DNA of 64,000 nucleotides from the NCBI GenBank assembly GCA_015680685.1, contig MNCI01010021.1, positions 480,792 through 544,791 on the forward strand. The letters are read 5' to 3'. This DNA is from Gnetum montanum (taxonomy: Eukaryota; Streptophyta; Gnetopsida; Gnetales; Gnetaceae). Shown here piece after piece: positions 1 to 11,979 of this stretch. The translations under genes were made by a program, and so were the position numbers. Below the pieces are notes generated by a model. The model was not told the origin of the DNA and did no database searches. It saw nothing but the letters and a program-made list of their open reading frames with translations. Numbering within the stretch: the stretch's first letter is position 1; every line of letters begins with the position of its first letter.

Positions 1-305
1 AAGGAACTCATTTTTAAATTTAATTAATGAAGAAAGAAAGAGTTACAAGGATTCCCATGCTCTATAGAGTAACCTTAATAAAAAACTAAGTCTTGAATTT
101 AAACATCTGTTAAGTTTGCTTCTAAGGCATGCACCTATATGAATATAATCCTAAAGTTATATGCTATGCATGGTACTATAATAAGATATGATATTATAAA
201 TGCAATAAGATGAAATGCATTTTATTTGAGTATATATGACATCTAATGCACCCTATGTGGATATATATATATACACATACTTATTTATAACTAGAATTTA
301 TTAAA

Positions 306-1513
306 TTACAAATCTACTAGGTGTCCATGCAGAACACTAGTATAAAAATGTTTAAGGTGGATTGCATTGAAGTTTCTAGTAAACTTGTTGCCTTGAAGGT
401 TGGTTATCTTGTAAACATTAGGGGCTACAACCTCCATGACTTGGTATGGTCTTGACCACATTGGTGAGAACTTGGTTTGAGGATCCTTTTGCCCAGAATC
501 TCTATATCTTTTCAAGACTAGATCACCTATTTGAAAAGATTTAGAGGCAAAATTTTTATCAAACCATTTTTTAATAATGTTCTGATGATTTGATAGGTTT
601 TCACTACTTTTAAATGTTTAAGTTCAACATTCCAAAGGTCATAAGATTTAGCAATAAGACTTTCATCAAGATTTAGGTAATCTAGCAAAAACTCATAAGT
701 AGGGATTTGCAATTTAATGGGTAATATAGGTTTTTGACCATAAACCAGCTCATAAGGAGTAGTCTTAAGAGATTCTTTGTAACAAATATGATCTACGCAT
801 ACGGTCCATTTTACTTATTCATGCCAAGATCTTGGGTTGTCATTAATCATCTTTTTAACTCCACCTAGAAGATTCTTCTTGGAAGATTCTACTAATTCGT
901 TTCCTTGAGGGTAATATTCTATGATGCATTTAATTAGGATTTCATTATTCATAGCCCACTCAATGATTTCTATTAAGATGAAGCCAGGACTATTGTCAAC
1001 CACTAGTGCATAAGGATGTACATATCACATTATGATAACTTCCTTAAGAAATTTAATAACCTCACAAGATGTAGCTCTTATACTTAGTTTGGCTTCTAGC
1101 CAACATGTAGTGTAGTCAATTGCTAAAAATAAATTTATGTTGGTATGATGATGGTGGATTGATAACTCCAATAAAATCAAGAGCCCATTGTGCAAAAGGT
1201 CTTACTTCAATGATGGGTTGAAGAGATGCTAAGCTTTTAGGATCTTTTCCTTTGAACATTTGACATTGGATATAAGTTTTTGATACATTATAGGCATCAA
1301 TGGTCATAGTTGGCTAGTAATAATTAACCCTTGTAATCTTGTGAGTTAAATATAAATAGCCTAAGTGTCCTTCATCATGTAAGGTTTTTACCACATCATT
1401 GGCTTCTTCTCTGTCTAAGCACCTAAGAAGAACTCCTTCAAAGTTCTTTCTAAAAAGATTACCATTAATCATGGTAAATTTAGAGCTTCTGGATATTAGC
1501 AGTTTCACTTGTA
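306..1513 (-). pseudogene. Ty3/gypsy integrase (broken)
   Basis: This is the C-terminal part of a minus-strand gypsy polyprotein, which would insert element cDNA into the chromosome. Read from high to low coordinates it shows a zinc-binding N-terminal stretch with HDEGHLGYLYLTHKI (1314-1508), the start of the catalytic core with FAQWALDFIGVI (1116-1307, first catalytic Asp in LDF), a later core fragment with SPGFILIEIIEWAMNNEI and NELVESSKKNLL (815-1003), and a C-terminal domain with FSPMWSRPYQVMEVV and YKITNLQG (306-515). Several stops and frameshifts separate the blocks. The second catalytic Asp lies in a degraded stretch and is not clear. Family assignment is good; the lineage within Ty3/gypsy is not resolved. 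Confidence 0.75.
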
Positions 1514-1699
1514 CCTAGGTAGGTCTAATGGACAATGATGGAAAGTTAAATAATATTTGATATCTCCATACCAAGGGTCATTTAAGCAGATTGGTACAAA
1601 TGGAATTGATTCATTATTTTCAAGTTGTAACACATGTATAGGCATGGATTAAAGCTCAAATGGGACTTATGGTTTTTCTAGGATTGATGCTTAGGCTAT

Positions 1700-2960
1700 T
1701 ACTTTGGCTAAACTAGTTCCTTTTACTAGTTTCACTACCTTCCATTGAATGTCATACTCTTGTAACTTCATAATCCATTTAGATCTTTTTTCTAAAGGAT
1801 CTTAGAGGTTTGCTAGAGCAACAGTAGCAAGATCTAGAACAATTACAATAATCTTCAAATTTAAAAGGTAAAATTGAAAATTTTTTAGAGCTTTAACTAC
1901 TGCATATAGTTTTTTTTCTACAGGAGAGTATCTTAACTCAACATCTTTAAGTGGATCAAACATATAAGTGATGGGGTGTTCTTCTTGATTAACTATCTCT
2001 TAAGTTAAAATGGCAACTGTCATATGATCACTTGCAAAGGCATATAGAAAGAAATCATTTTCATACTAAGGACTAACTAAAACTAGAGCTTCAATTGCAG
2101 CTTCTTTATAGCTAAGAAAGCAATTTTACTTTTAGTAGTCCATGTAATGTCCTCATCTTTCTTTAGCGTTGTGTTAAGAGGTCGTACTAGTTTAGCCAAC
2201 ATAGGAATAAATCATCAAATAAAGTTAATCTTCCCAAAGAAAGCCCTTAAATCCTTTTTGGATAAGGGATAAGAAATTTCTAGGATAGCATTAACATGTT
2301 CAAGATCAATAGAAATACTTTCTTTTGTCACTATGTGACCAAGGAATTTTCCACTTTGTACACCAAATATAGACTTCTTAATGTTTAATGTCATACCATA
2401 TTTTCTACATCTCAAAAATATATTTTTAAGATCTTAAATATGGGTCCTTCTATCATGTGAGAAAACTATTAAGTCATCTAAATAGATATCTATATTTTTC
2501 TTAATCATCCCTTTAAAAGTTTTAGCCATGGCACGTTGAAAGGTTGATCTTGCATTCCATAATCCAAAAGGCATTTTGGTGTCATGAAATGTTCTCCATT
2601 TTGTTACAAAGGCTATTTTATGTTGATCTTTCTTATTCACAAGAATTCGATTGTAACCTAAGTATCCATCTAAGAACAAATACATTTGCACATCATTTAT
2701 TACTTGAAGTAGCTCTTCCATAAGTGGAAGTGGATAATTATCTTTAATGCAAGATGCATTAAGATTTCTAAAGTCAACGCACAATCATATCTCTCCAAAT
2801 TTATTATGTATGGAAACTAAGTTTAACACCCAACTAGAATGTCTAACTGAATATATGATTTTAGATTCCAACAGTTTATCAATCTCCCTTTTCATTAAAG
2901 GTTCAATTTTAGGATTGACTGATCTTAATTTTTATCTAAAAGGTTTACTTTCAAGTTTAA
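1700..2960 (-). pseudogene. Ty3/gypsy reverse transcriptase and RNase H (broken)
   Basis: The reverse transcriptase reads MCVDFRNLNASC, FLDGYLGYNRI, MPFGLWNARSTFQRAM and the catalytic box IDIYLDDLIVFS at 2434-2784, continuing with MTLNIKKSIFG and GKFLGHIVT at 2215-2415. All three are standard Ty3/gypsy RT landmarks, and the two Asp of YLDD are intact. RNase H follows at about 1700-2150, visible as DVELRYSPVEKKLYAVVKAL and FQFYLLN. It lies directly upstream of integrase, giving the gypsy order PR-RT-RH-IN on the minus strand. Internal stops and at least one frame change between 2415 and 2434 show it is inactive. Confidence 0.85.
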
Positions 2961-3156
2961 TTGGTATTGTGTGAGTAATGATAAATGGATTATAAACCTT
3001 TAAATCTTCATAGGATCAAGCTAAAAAATCATTGAATTCATGTAGTAATGTAATTAACATACCCTTTTCATTAGAATGTAAATGTTTACCTATTCGAATA
3101 GGGTGTTCTTCATTTTTCTTTTTGATTAAAGAATTTTCAATTTCTGCTAATAGTTG

Positions 3157-3399
3157 TCAGTCTTTGTGTTTTAGGATCTCAATTTCATTATCCATTTTAT
3201 CAAATTGAGCTTTCTTAGCAATAACATTGGGTGAAACTTCATTAATAAGGATTGATTCATTTGAATAAGTGCATGAAGCTTCAATAATCAAATTGTAAAA
3301 TGTCCTTTGACTAGTAAGAGAATAAGTCATTTGATGATCATAATCAAACACTTGTAAATATAGCACATTATCATGAATGGAGTAACAATCAACCTCCAT
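3157..3399 (-). pseudogene. Linker between protease and RT of the minus-strand gypsy element
   Basis: An 80-codon open stretch between the protease remnant and the RT. It contains VDCYSIHDNVLYLQVFDYDH and a lysine-rich end (AKKAQFDKMDNEIEILKHKD). I recognise no domain. Its position and strand indicate the PR-RT connector of the same polyprotein. It could also be the degraded end of the protease. Confidence 0.4.
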
Positions 3400-3639
3400 G
3401 ATGACTTTAGAATTCTAAGCTCCATAAGAAAATGAAAGATTAAGAACATAAGTAGCTTGTGCTAAAGCATCAAGAATTTGGTTTTCATTTCTACGGACAT
3501 GTTCTAATGTGATAAGATCAAATTACTTGAATAATTCCAATACATATGTCTTGTATGCTCTCATTAAAGGATTCTTATGTTCGTAGATGTTGTTAATTTG
3601 ATTCATAATAAGTTGTGAATCACTATAAATCTTTAACTT

Positions 3640-3860
3640 TGAAAGATTAAAGTTGGATAACACTTCTTATTTGGGAAATCATTTGGGATCCTAAAGTTTT
3701 GCATACTTGAAGAGGAATTACATTTATAATAGCTCCTAAATCCATTAGACAACTATGAATGTTCTTTTCTAGTATGATTAAAGTCGCTAGGAAAGGAGGT
3801 TTGTCCTTCTTAGCCTATTGGTAAAGAATGAATGTTCAAGGATTACATCACCATCTATGA
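3640..3860 (-). pseudogene. Retroviral-type aspartic protease remnant
   Basis: On the minus strand a short block reads HSCLMDLGAIINVIPLQVCKT, close to the plant gypsy protease signature DLGASINVLP. The catalytic Asp is present; the usual third position (Gly) and following Ala are retained. It sits between the gag remnant (4295-5450) and the RT, as expected. Flanking sequence has stops and frameshifts, so only the active-site region is recognisable. Confidence 0.65.
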
Positions 3861-4294
3861 AATGAACTTGCATTGCCTTTATCTCTAGATTCATTGATAA
3901 ATGTATGTATAGCTTCTTTTTCTTCCTTAAATTATGATAGTTCATACATGGACATGTTGGACTTAATATTTTTCAAATCTTCTATAAGATCATAAGTTTT
4001 CATCTCACTTCTAGGCTTAGGATGGTTTTTGCTGGAATGATTGTGGATTTGTAATAATGTTCTAAGTTGTGTTTGTTATTGAGATGTATTATTGTGGTTT
4101 TATTTGCTAGGAGGGACATATGTGTTCCGTTTTGGGTTACTAGAGTTTTTCATGATGTTGCTCATCTTCCTAAATCATGCATTTGCAAGGGTAGGTTTAT
4201 TGATCATGACTTGCTCATAGGATGCAATTGGTTCATTTTCAATTTCACTAGGGATTTCTAGAACCATTAGTGGAGCTTTTTCCTTTTGGTTGTT

Positions 4295-4891
4295 TTATAA
4301 TACTTGTGTGATATCCCCATATAACACTCGAAATTGAGGTAAATACTTCTCAAAATGTTGTTTGGTTTTATGTAACCTACAATATTCACTAAGAGCTGCT
4401 TCTCCTAGGTTTCCATTTGCCTCATTATGTTGAGTTCTTACTTTAACATTGTTGTGTTTTAGTTCAATCACTTCATTTGAAATATTTTGTAGGGTGGTCA
4501 AGACTTGGTTCTTTGGAGGTTGAATTTCAACTTTAGGTAATTTGAAGGCTTGTGTTGTTTCAGGGTTAGGGATAGAGGGTATGGAGGGAGGATTGATAAT
4601 AGATTGAATTAAGGCCTTCAATTGATCATCATTTAGGCCAAGGTTTTGAGAAAATAAAGAAGAGGAAGGATTTGGACTTTGAATATTTGGTAGAGAGTTG
4701 AGGATTGGAGGATTTGTTTGAAAAGGATTTAGGACTATTAGGGTTTGGGAACCTAAGCCAAGAGTTCCAAATTGGGATTGTAGAAAGTTTGTGAGAGTTA
4801 TTTGTTCAAGTTCAACTGCTTTGGACATGGCTCCTTGCAAGTTGGTGATATTAGGATGAGATTTGATTGCATATGCAAAAAAAAAGATCAA
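4295..4891 (-). pseudogene. Gag C-terminal half with damaged zinc knuckle
   Basis: A 198-codon open stretch. It is rich in Pro, Asn, Ser and Gln in the middle (SLPNIQSPNPSSSLFSQN), typical of the disordered C-terminal part of plant gypsy Gag. Near its end is SEYCRLHKTKQHFEKYLPQF, which matches the CX2HX4HX4C zinc-knuckle layout except that the last Cys is lost. The capsid-like part lies upstream at 4900-5450 in other frames. It would have bound RNA and packaged the genome; now broken. Confidence 0.6.
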
Positions 4892-4899
4892 TAATAGAG

Positions 4900-5450
4900 A
4901 GGAAAAGGTTTAGGATTCCTTCTAGTTATGGATGCATCTCACTAGAAACATACAATAATTGTTGGAGGAAACTTAAATTGTGATTTCTAATTGTTTCTCT
5001 ACTAAGATTTTGGAGGCTAGTAAAGTTACTAGAAGATATAGTGAGGCTAGTAAACTTGTCAAATTGAGAGAGGAAACATGATTTAAAGTCATTCTAGGTT
5101 GAGATTGATGAATTAGTAAGGGTTAGAAATCATTGAGTTGCTATGCCTTAGAAGGTAATGATAAAAGACCTATAGGTAACATCATGTTGAACTATGTTGT
5201 GGATGCATAGTAATGTCTCAAAATTCTAAAGATGATTATGAGCGTTATTAAAATAGGGATCGAAAGAAAGGGAAGCATGTTGAGTAGGTTTTGGAATTGG
5301 GTTGAAGTTTTGAAAGTTAAAAGGATTTTTGACCAAATTTTGGACAATATGGCTTGCCATGTTTGAAGAATTTGAGGACTTAGATCTAGGTCTTGTGGGA
5401 ATATGTCTTGGAAAATGGTTAGCTAGAAAGTTTTATTTTGTTGTTTTCCT
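4900..5450 (-). pseudogene. Gag capsid-like region (Retrotrans_gag type), degraded
   Basis: Minus-strand translation gives NFETLLCIHNIVQHDVTYRS and later FLSQFDKF-like residues, the order expected of a plant Retrotrans_gag capsid domain. Stops are frequent and the frame changes. It lies just upstream of the Gag C-terminal half. Upstream of it, around 5640-5690, the minus strand reads TTTGGCATCAACACTTTTTT, which could be a decayed PBS (compare TTGGCGCCGTTGCC in related elements), but no LTR pair could be delimited. Confidence 0.5.
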
Positions 5451-5699
5451 AGTTTGAGGCCTAAGAGTTTCATTGGGTCCAACCATAAACTAAGTTAACA
5501 ACAAAGGATTTTTTTTAATTTTTTTTTGGATTTTTTGATTAATGTATGAAAGAAAGAAAAGAAAGGAAATAGAAACTAATAACAAGATAACAAAGGAAGG
5601 AAAGCTAGTTGAAGAAAATTGTAATGGTGTCCCTCCTTCTAGTGCAAGAAAAAAGTGTTGATGCCAAAATTTGTGTCATAAAGGCAAACTAATGCATGA

Positions 5700-7750
5700 C
5701 ACTGGAAGATGCGTAATTTTTCAAAGTTGTGCCTAGGGCACCTAGCATATGGGCATGGCTAGCCCAGAACTAGTCTCGGTGAGAAAGTAAACATGATCAA
5801 TAATTTTAGTAGAACATAAAATTTGAAAATATAAAAGTATAAATGAGCAAAAATATTGAAGATTAAATGCATTCATTAAACTAAAACAATAATAGTTGAT
5901 ATTTCATTACATAAACCTCAACACAAACATGAAGAAAACATCAAGAGAGAAAAAAGGTGGGAGGGGACTTAGTAGATAATTCATTGATCCATCTACTTTG
6001 GTGGCTACTGAAAAGTTGACTCTTCACCTCCCTCCTAAAGATATCTTGAGTTAGCTACTTGAACAATCCTTGAGCTCCTAAAGGTTAATGATCATTGCCT
6101 ATATTTTGGCTAGGATGCTAACCCAACCCTTTTCCCAGTCTTTCTCATGCTCAAACTCAAAGGTTAGCCTTTCAAGCCTTTGACATAATCTCACCTTGAT
6201 GGCTTCTTATTCTAGCTAATTTGAGAGAATAATGAGAGGTGGACTAAAGCTATGATGGGATAAGGGGGTGTAGGATGGGGAAGATAGTGAAAACAGTACT
6301 AGAGAAGGGATAGGAGGAGGAAAGGAAGAAGAGGCCTTTTTCTAATTACTGGTTGATTTAGGGGAAGGCTAGGCTCTATGAGAAAAAGAACCCAACCTCT
6401 ACCCTCATTTTTCCAAAGTACATTCCCTTTTGTGGGCATTTTGGTGTCCACCCAAAGCTTGAGAACTATAGGATTTCCTTTGTTAGTACTTGCAAGAAAA
6501 CACACTCTGAACATTATTAGGTAGAATAGGAAGATGAAGATTCCAAGCCTGCAAAAGGATTTTTAGAAGCAAACTCATGTATTTCATTTGGTGAAACACT
6601 ACTATAGTCTAGGAATGTCTTGGGGTTTTCTTAATCATACTACTTTGTTCCTTTTTTGCAGCTCCTTCATGCCGATGGGTTTTATCATAAAATCATAGGT
6701 GCTCTATCTCTTTGAACTTAAGAACAAAATTTCCAATGTTTAATTCTAGTGATGTATTTAATTTAAAAGAAATCATAATACCACAATTTTAAAGTTGTAA
6801 AGTAGTAATAGAATGTAAAACTAAATTCCTTGTTTCTATGCAACCCCATTTCTTCCTCATTCATAGGCTGAAATAGAAACATCATCATATCCAAACAAAC
6901 ATAAATGCATGCTAAAAAAAATCTCTAGAACTTATGTTTGTAAGACTTAATATAGTGAAAGTAAATTAAAATTGTCCATAAGTAATTGATAGAGAGAGAA
7001 GACAAAGAATAATTACAAAAAAAAAGGAGGCTAAATCATTTTTTGACATAAACAACATTACATATTCTAAACCCTACAGACATAAATGCTAGAAAAAGAG
7101 CTAGAAGATAAAATCATCTCATATTCATAATACAAATATTAGACACAATGCAAGAGAGCATAGTTCATCAATAGCTTATGGAACTTGAATTCAAATACAA
7201 AAGTTATAGCAATGTTACAAGCCAAGCCATCTTGAGTGTTGATGATTAGAAGTTATGAAAGTAGGAATAATGGAATTTGTAGATGAAGAGGAAGTCATGC
7301 ATTTGATATATGTGCATCATTACATGGATGGTCATAATAAAGGAAAATCTTATTGATGTGGAAATTCGGCCCAACTACAAGAGAGTAAGGAAATCACCAT
7401 CAAAATCATGCTCAAGTGAAGTGGAGTGATAGGTGAGAGTTTTGATAATGGAGGAGGAGCAACAGGAGTAAGATTTGCTAAGAATGAAGCAAAGCTGTGA
7501 TGAGAACATCGTGACAACAATAGCATCAACACTAGCATCACTGTACTAAGAGAGCACTAGCGTGGTATGGTTTATAAGTGATAGTAAAATAGGGTTGATG
7601 GGAACAATACTTTCAATTTGATATGGTTTACACTAAATTACATTTCACGAGCTCTAGTGATAAAAGGATAAGGCCCCATTCATGGGCAATGTTAATGCCA
7701 ACAATAACAAAAAGCATATTGTTATTTTATATGGTGCTAAGTGTTGAGCT
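5700..7750. other. No gene seen; probable leader/LTR remains
   Basis: AT-rich sequence without a convincing ORF. Short open stretches here (for example 6299-6514 and 7350-7541, minus) show no domain and no neighbours that support them. It may include the 5' LTR and leader of the minus-strand gypsy element, but I could not find the matching LTR copy at 1-305. Confidence 0.4.
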
Positions 7751-7759
7751 ATACAAAAG

Positions 7760-8110
7760 AGGCATGTGTGAATACTTAGATATATATTGAATGTTATAAA
7801 AAGAGATAAATTATACAATATAGGTATTGAAGAAAGGCTTGAAGTGGCTTTTATTTTAAATAAGCTATATGAATGAGATCTTAAATGATTTGGACATGTA
7901 CAAAGAAAAAGTAGTTAATGAGCCCATTAAAAAAGTTGCTACGTCATTGTTGTGATCAAAAGGATGTCCAAAAAGAATATATCAAAAATGATTGAGAATG
8001 ATTGAAAAAGATTGAAAATAATAAAGGATCTATTTCTTCAAAGAGGCTGATGGTGAAAAAGAACTATGTGGTTGGTCTTATTTTATTAGGACAATATCAA
8101 GATGATAATG
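7760..8110 (+). pseudogene. LINE ORF2 C-terminal tail fragment
   Basis: Plus-strand translation contains IKRDKLYNIGIEERLEVAF, then FGHVQRK-like residues, NEPIKKVATSLL and SKGCPKRIYQK with RMIEKD. This is the order seen at the C-terminal end of many plant LINE reverse transcriptases (a LRWFGHVQRRP block followed by GRPKKTW...DL). Several in-frame stops are present. Only about 110 codons are visible, with no upstream RT core nearby, so it is a 5'-truncated, decayed copy. Confidence 0.5.
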
Positions 8111-8372
8111 ATACTACTTTTGAACATCCTTACCCTTAGTTTAGGTCAATCCATTAAGATCGTTCAACTTTAGTAGAGTAAAATAATTACATGTTTTGAC
8201 TTTGATTATTAATGATATTTTCTAACTACCATCTTTAATCATCTTCATTGTATGTCTTTATCCTATCAAAATGGGCTATTCTATTAAGATAGGTGAAAGA
8301 TTTGATGATTATGATGCTTTTATTCATCAACATAGTTAATTCAATGTATACAAAATATTTAGCAATGATTTA

Positions 8373-8802
8373 TTATGAAATAAAATGAAATGAAACTTTA
8401 TCATGTCCAAAGATCATAGGATCTATTGGAAAAATATTACATTTTGATGAAAAATAAAGAGAGACTCTGCAAATTGACCAAGCACCAATGGGGGCATCAA
8501 AAAAAATCATAACATTATAATGTTTTCTCAAATAGCTGAGCATAGTACAAGAAAAAAAATACATGTAACTCATCTTCAAGGACTCTTGATCTGCACAACC
8601 CACAAATGCGCTCCTTTTGGGGGAGTTGAATCCATCTTTTACTTTCACTTCTAATATGATGAGAACTAAAGTGAAGCTTCTTGATAGCATTTTGATGCTT
8701 GATGGAAATAGCAGCCAAGAGATAGTGAGCTTTTACATCTAGTTTACTAGATCTAATGTGATGTAAATAATAGTATCTCTTACCTTCCACATTAGCCTGC
8801 AT
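8373..8802 (-). pseudogene. LINE-like zinc-binding C-terminal fragment
   Basis: Two overlapping minus-strand frames form one broken coding stretch. It contains HHIRSESKRWIQLPQKERIC, GLCRS and EDELHVFFF, resembling the Cys-x2-Cys ... Glu-Asp-Glu-x-His zinc-binding tail downstream of RT in some non-LTR elements. A frameshift near 8520-8560 joins it to the continuation ending before 8373. There is no RT core in the window. Resemblance is by motif only. Confidence 0.4.
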
Positions 8803-8877
8803 CTATGTTAAAACCTTCTGCTTGACTAGTTTGCAAATATGACTATGATTTTGCTACACATCATCTAATTTTTTTTT

Positions 8878-9098
8878 TGGAAAGATTGAGTAAATTCCTA
8901 ATTTTGTGGGATTAATTGTAGTTTTTATGGAGATCTTTTTTCTTGATTTAAACCTTCCATTTTTTTGGATTTCTAGGAGATTGGTTTTCTTTTTAGTTTG
9001 TTTCCTGAAATATGAAATAAGGTTGGTATATAAATCCTTGTATGAAATATTTCATAATCTTTAATAAAGAGATCTATTTCATTTCATCTCTTTGTTCA
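8878..9098 (+). repeat. 5' LTR of Ty1/copia element
   Basis: Begins TGGAAAG and ends TTCA directly before the PBS. It matches 13514-13748 along its length; for example both copies carry the run TCTAGGAGATTGGTTTTC. Relative to the 3' copy it lacks about 20 bases near its start. The left flank is a T-run, which hides any target-site duplication. Confidence 0.85.
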
Positions 9099-9110
9099 TG
9101 GTATCAGAGC
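9099..9110 (+). other. Primer-binding site (initiator tRNA-Met)
   Basis: TGGTATCAGAGC lies immediately after the 5' LTR. It is the classic complement of the 3' end of initiator tRNA-Met used to prime minus-strand DNA synthesis in plant copia elements. Confidence 0.95.
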
Positions 9111-9118
9111 CAACTTAA

Positions 9119-10128
9119 ATGGCTAAAAAAAATTCTTCTTCAAAATCCTCTTCACTTACCACACTTGAAAGCATGTCGATGAAAATTATCTGAAATCCTT
9201 TATCTTCTTCTTCTTAACCCTTTGAAAATCATTCTCTTCAAATAACCCAATACAAACTCAATGGAACCAACTTCTAAGAATGGTTTCAGTCTATTTTTCT
9301 TGTCCTCAAAGGCAAAAGAAAGTCTAGATATGTCACTGGTATAATTTTGCCTCCTGAATCTATTGACCCTGCCTATCATACTTGGGATGCCAAGAATTCC
9401 ATAATGATGGATTGGTTAATTAATTTGATGGAGCCAAAAACTATAAGGACATATATATTCTACAAAACTACTAGAGACATATGGATAGTAGTTCAAGAAA
9501 TCTACTCGGATCTAGAAAACATGTCATAGTGTTTTGAAATATGCTTGAAGCTTTGTGAGATACAACAAGGAGAGAAATCAGTCACTGATTATTTTAATTC
9601 TTTGATTGAATTATGGCAAGAGATGGATTTATTTTATGAACTGCAGTGGAAGAGTCCTAAAGATGGAGTCAAGTTTGTTCAGATGATTGAAAAGGAGTGG
9701 ATCTTCAATTTTTTACAAGGGCTGAATAAAGAGTTGGATGAGGTATGGGGCAGACTGTTGAGCACAAAGCCTTTTACCACCATTTTTCAAGCTTTCGCCA
9801 AAGTAGGAAGAGAGGAAAGTAGGAAGAAGGTTATGCTTTCGACCAAAATAAATGCTCCTTCGGTAGGATTAGCCCTTGTCACACACCAAAGCAAGCGACA
9901 TCAAAGGAGTCAAAGATTCGGGAAGGAGGTGGTGTGGTGTGAACACTGCCACAAGACAAATCATACACAAGATACTTGCTTCAAAATCCACGGATACCCA
10001 CCAAATTACAAGCCACAAAATCATTGGGAGCCAAACAAAGCCCTTGCTATCGAGACTATTATAAAGAACAATAAGTTTGGTATTCTCAATCTCACTATTA
10101 AAAAAATTAAAGTGTTACATCAATATTG
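9119..10128 (+). pseudogene. Ty1/copia Gag (broken)
   Basis: The start at 9119 (MAKKNSSSK) is 8 bases after the PBS. The frame is disrupted before 9347 and has a stop at 9527. Downstream, the Gag helical domain is recognisable (SVTDYFNSLIELWQEMD, FLQGLNKELDEVWGRLLS). A zinc knuckle CEHCHKTNHTQDTC fits CX2CX4HX4C perfectly and is followed by FKIHGYPPNY, a typical copia sequence. The protein would form the virus-like particle and bind element RNA. Confidence 0.85.
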
Positions 10129-10431
10129 AGTAATCCCAGCCTACTCAAGGAGGTCGACACATCATCAAAGACTCCCATAGCCTCAGTTGCACCGAGAGGT
10201 AATCTAAGTACTTCATTTTTTACACATTTCCATGTAAATGATAAGAGGATTATTGCCACAGGTGCTTTAGATCACATGTCTAGAAACAAAAGTTTATTCT
10301 CAAAATTAAAGGAGTCTCATGATGATATTAAGATCACTATAGCTGATGATACTACGTCTAGAGTAGTAGGTTGTGGGTCAATTGATATTTTTGGGATGAA
10401 TTTAAATCTGTTTACTATGTTCCAAAATTAA
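10129..10431 (+). pseudogene. Ty1/copia protease with lost catalytic Asp
   Basis: The stretch RIIATGALDHMSRNKSLF matches the copia protease active site (usual form ID[ST]GASDHMT), but the catalytic Asp is Ala here. It follows Gag and precedes the GAG-pre-integrase region. The ORF continues through ITIADDTTSRVVGCGSIDI, the expected strand order of the domain. With the Asp gone it cannot act as a protease. Confidence 0.8.
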
Positions 10432-10639
10432 AGTATAACCTCCTCTCTATCAAAAAATTGTCAAAAGATTAAAATTGTGCAACAACATTTTTCCCTTCTC
10501 TTTATGTGTTCTAGGACCTATCTTTAGGGAGGATGATTGATAGTGTTGAGGAGAAACATGATCTCTACATTCTTAATGGTGTTGGTTCTTCTTCAAAAAT
10601 TTAATCTCAAGAAAACGTCTCCCTTTCAACCTCATCTAG

Positions 10640-11560
10640 TTTAGAAATAATAATTTGGCACAAACACCATGGTCACCCTAGTTTTGTTTATCTCAAATCT
10701 TTGTATCCAACTTTGTTTATCAATAAACTTCCTTCATATTTCTGGTGTGAACATTGTATTGGTGCAAAAAAAACTAGAAAGAAGTATCCTTCTCATACAT
10801 ATCAAGTGTCAAAACCATTTCACCTTAAACACAGTGACATATGGGGTCCTACTTGTCAATCCACTCTCAGGGGCTCCAAGTGGTTTATCATGTTTATTGA
10901 TGATCATACAAGGGTGTTTTGGGTTTATCTCATGAGAGAAAAATTAGAAACTAAATTTATTGTTAAACAACTTCTCAAACATATCCCAAATGTCTTCCAA
11001 ACCAATATCCAAATTCTAAGAACTGAAAATGGTAGAAAGTATTTTACAAATGACCTAACACAGTACCTAAATGATATTAGAGTGTTTCATTAGAGTTCTT
11101 GTACATACACCCCTCAACATAATGAAGTGGTAGAGAGGAAAAATAGACATTTAATAGAGGTAGCCTAAGCTCTTATGTTCACTAGTCATGTTCCTAATTT
11201 TTTTTGGGGAGAAGTAATGTTAACTGTAGCCTATCTTATAAATAGAACACCATCCAAAACTCTAAATCTTCAAACTCCTCTTAGTTGTCTACTTGATACC
11301 TATCCTCATGTCCATATTCTTAAGTCTCTTTCTCCTAGAATGTTTGGTTGCATTACATATGTCTATAATCATCACCCATAGAAGAGTAAACTTAATTCCA
11401 AATCCTTTAAGCATGTCTTTACTAGGTACTCTCCATCTCAAAAGGGATACAGATGCTTTCACCCCTCTCTCTCCCCCTTTTCTAGAAAATTATTTATCTC
11501 TTATGATGTAACTTTTTTGGAAGATCAAATGTTTTATCCCAATAGTTCTCTTTAGGGGGA
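10640..11560 (+). pseudogene. Ty1/copia integrase (broken)
   Basis: The pre-integrase zinc region is seen as WHKHHGHP then CEHCIGAKKTRKKYP (HHCC). The catalytic core follows: HSDIWGP (first Asp), ILRTENGRKYF (usually RTDNG; Asp changed to Glu), and VVERKNRHLIEVA (Glu present). MFTSHVPNFFWGEVMLTVAY and LINRTPSKTL continue the core. Stops at 11091 and 11167 and several frame changes interrupt it. Confidence 0.85.
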
Positions 11561-11979
11561 GGTGATGAGTGAAGATGATCATTGGGATCCCTCTATCTCA
11601 CTTCCTATATCTATTCCATCTAAGTCTCATTTTTCACCTCCAACCAAGCCATACAATCCTCATACCGAACAAATCCCTTCAAATCTATGTGTTCACAAAT
11701 TGAATCAAGGGGAAGAATCAATCATCTCCAAAACAATTATGGTTTATTCAAGAAGACTAGAGACTCCCCACATTGTGCAACTATCTGATTGAAGGGAGGA
11801 TCCTAAAACCATGGAAGAATGTATGGTGTTATCTAATGATTTGGATCTTTCTATTTCTCTTAGGAAAGGTGTTCAAACTTGTACCCAACATCCCATCTCT
11901 CAATAGCTAACCTACTCAAATTTGTCTCATCATTACAAGGCATTTGTTACTAGCCTTGATAGTGTGGAGATTCCAAAAG

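Noticed and set aside
5640-5690. Minus-strand TTTGGCATCAACAC as a firm PBS with an LTR to its right
   Set aside because: The match is weak and no LTR copy was found at the other end of the element, so only mentioned as a possibility.
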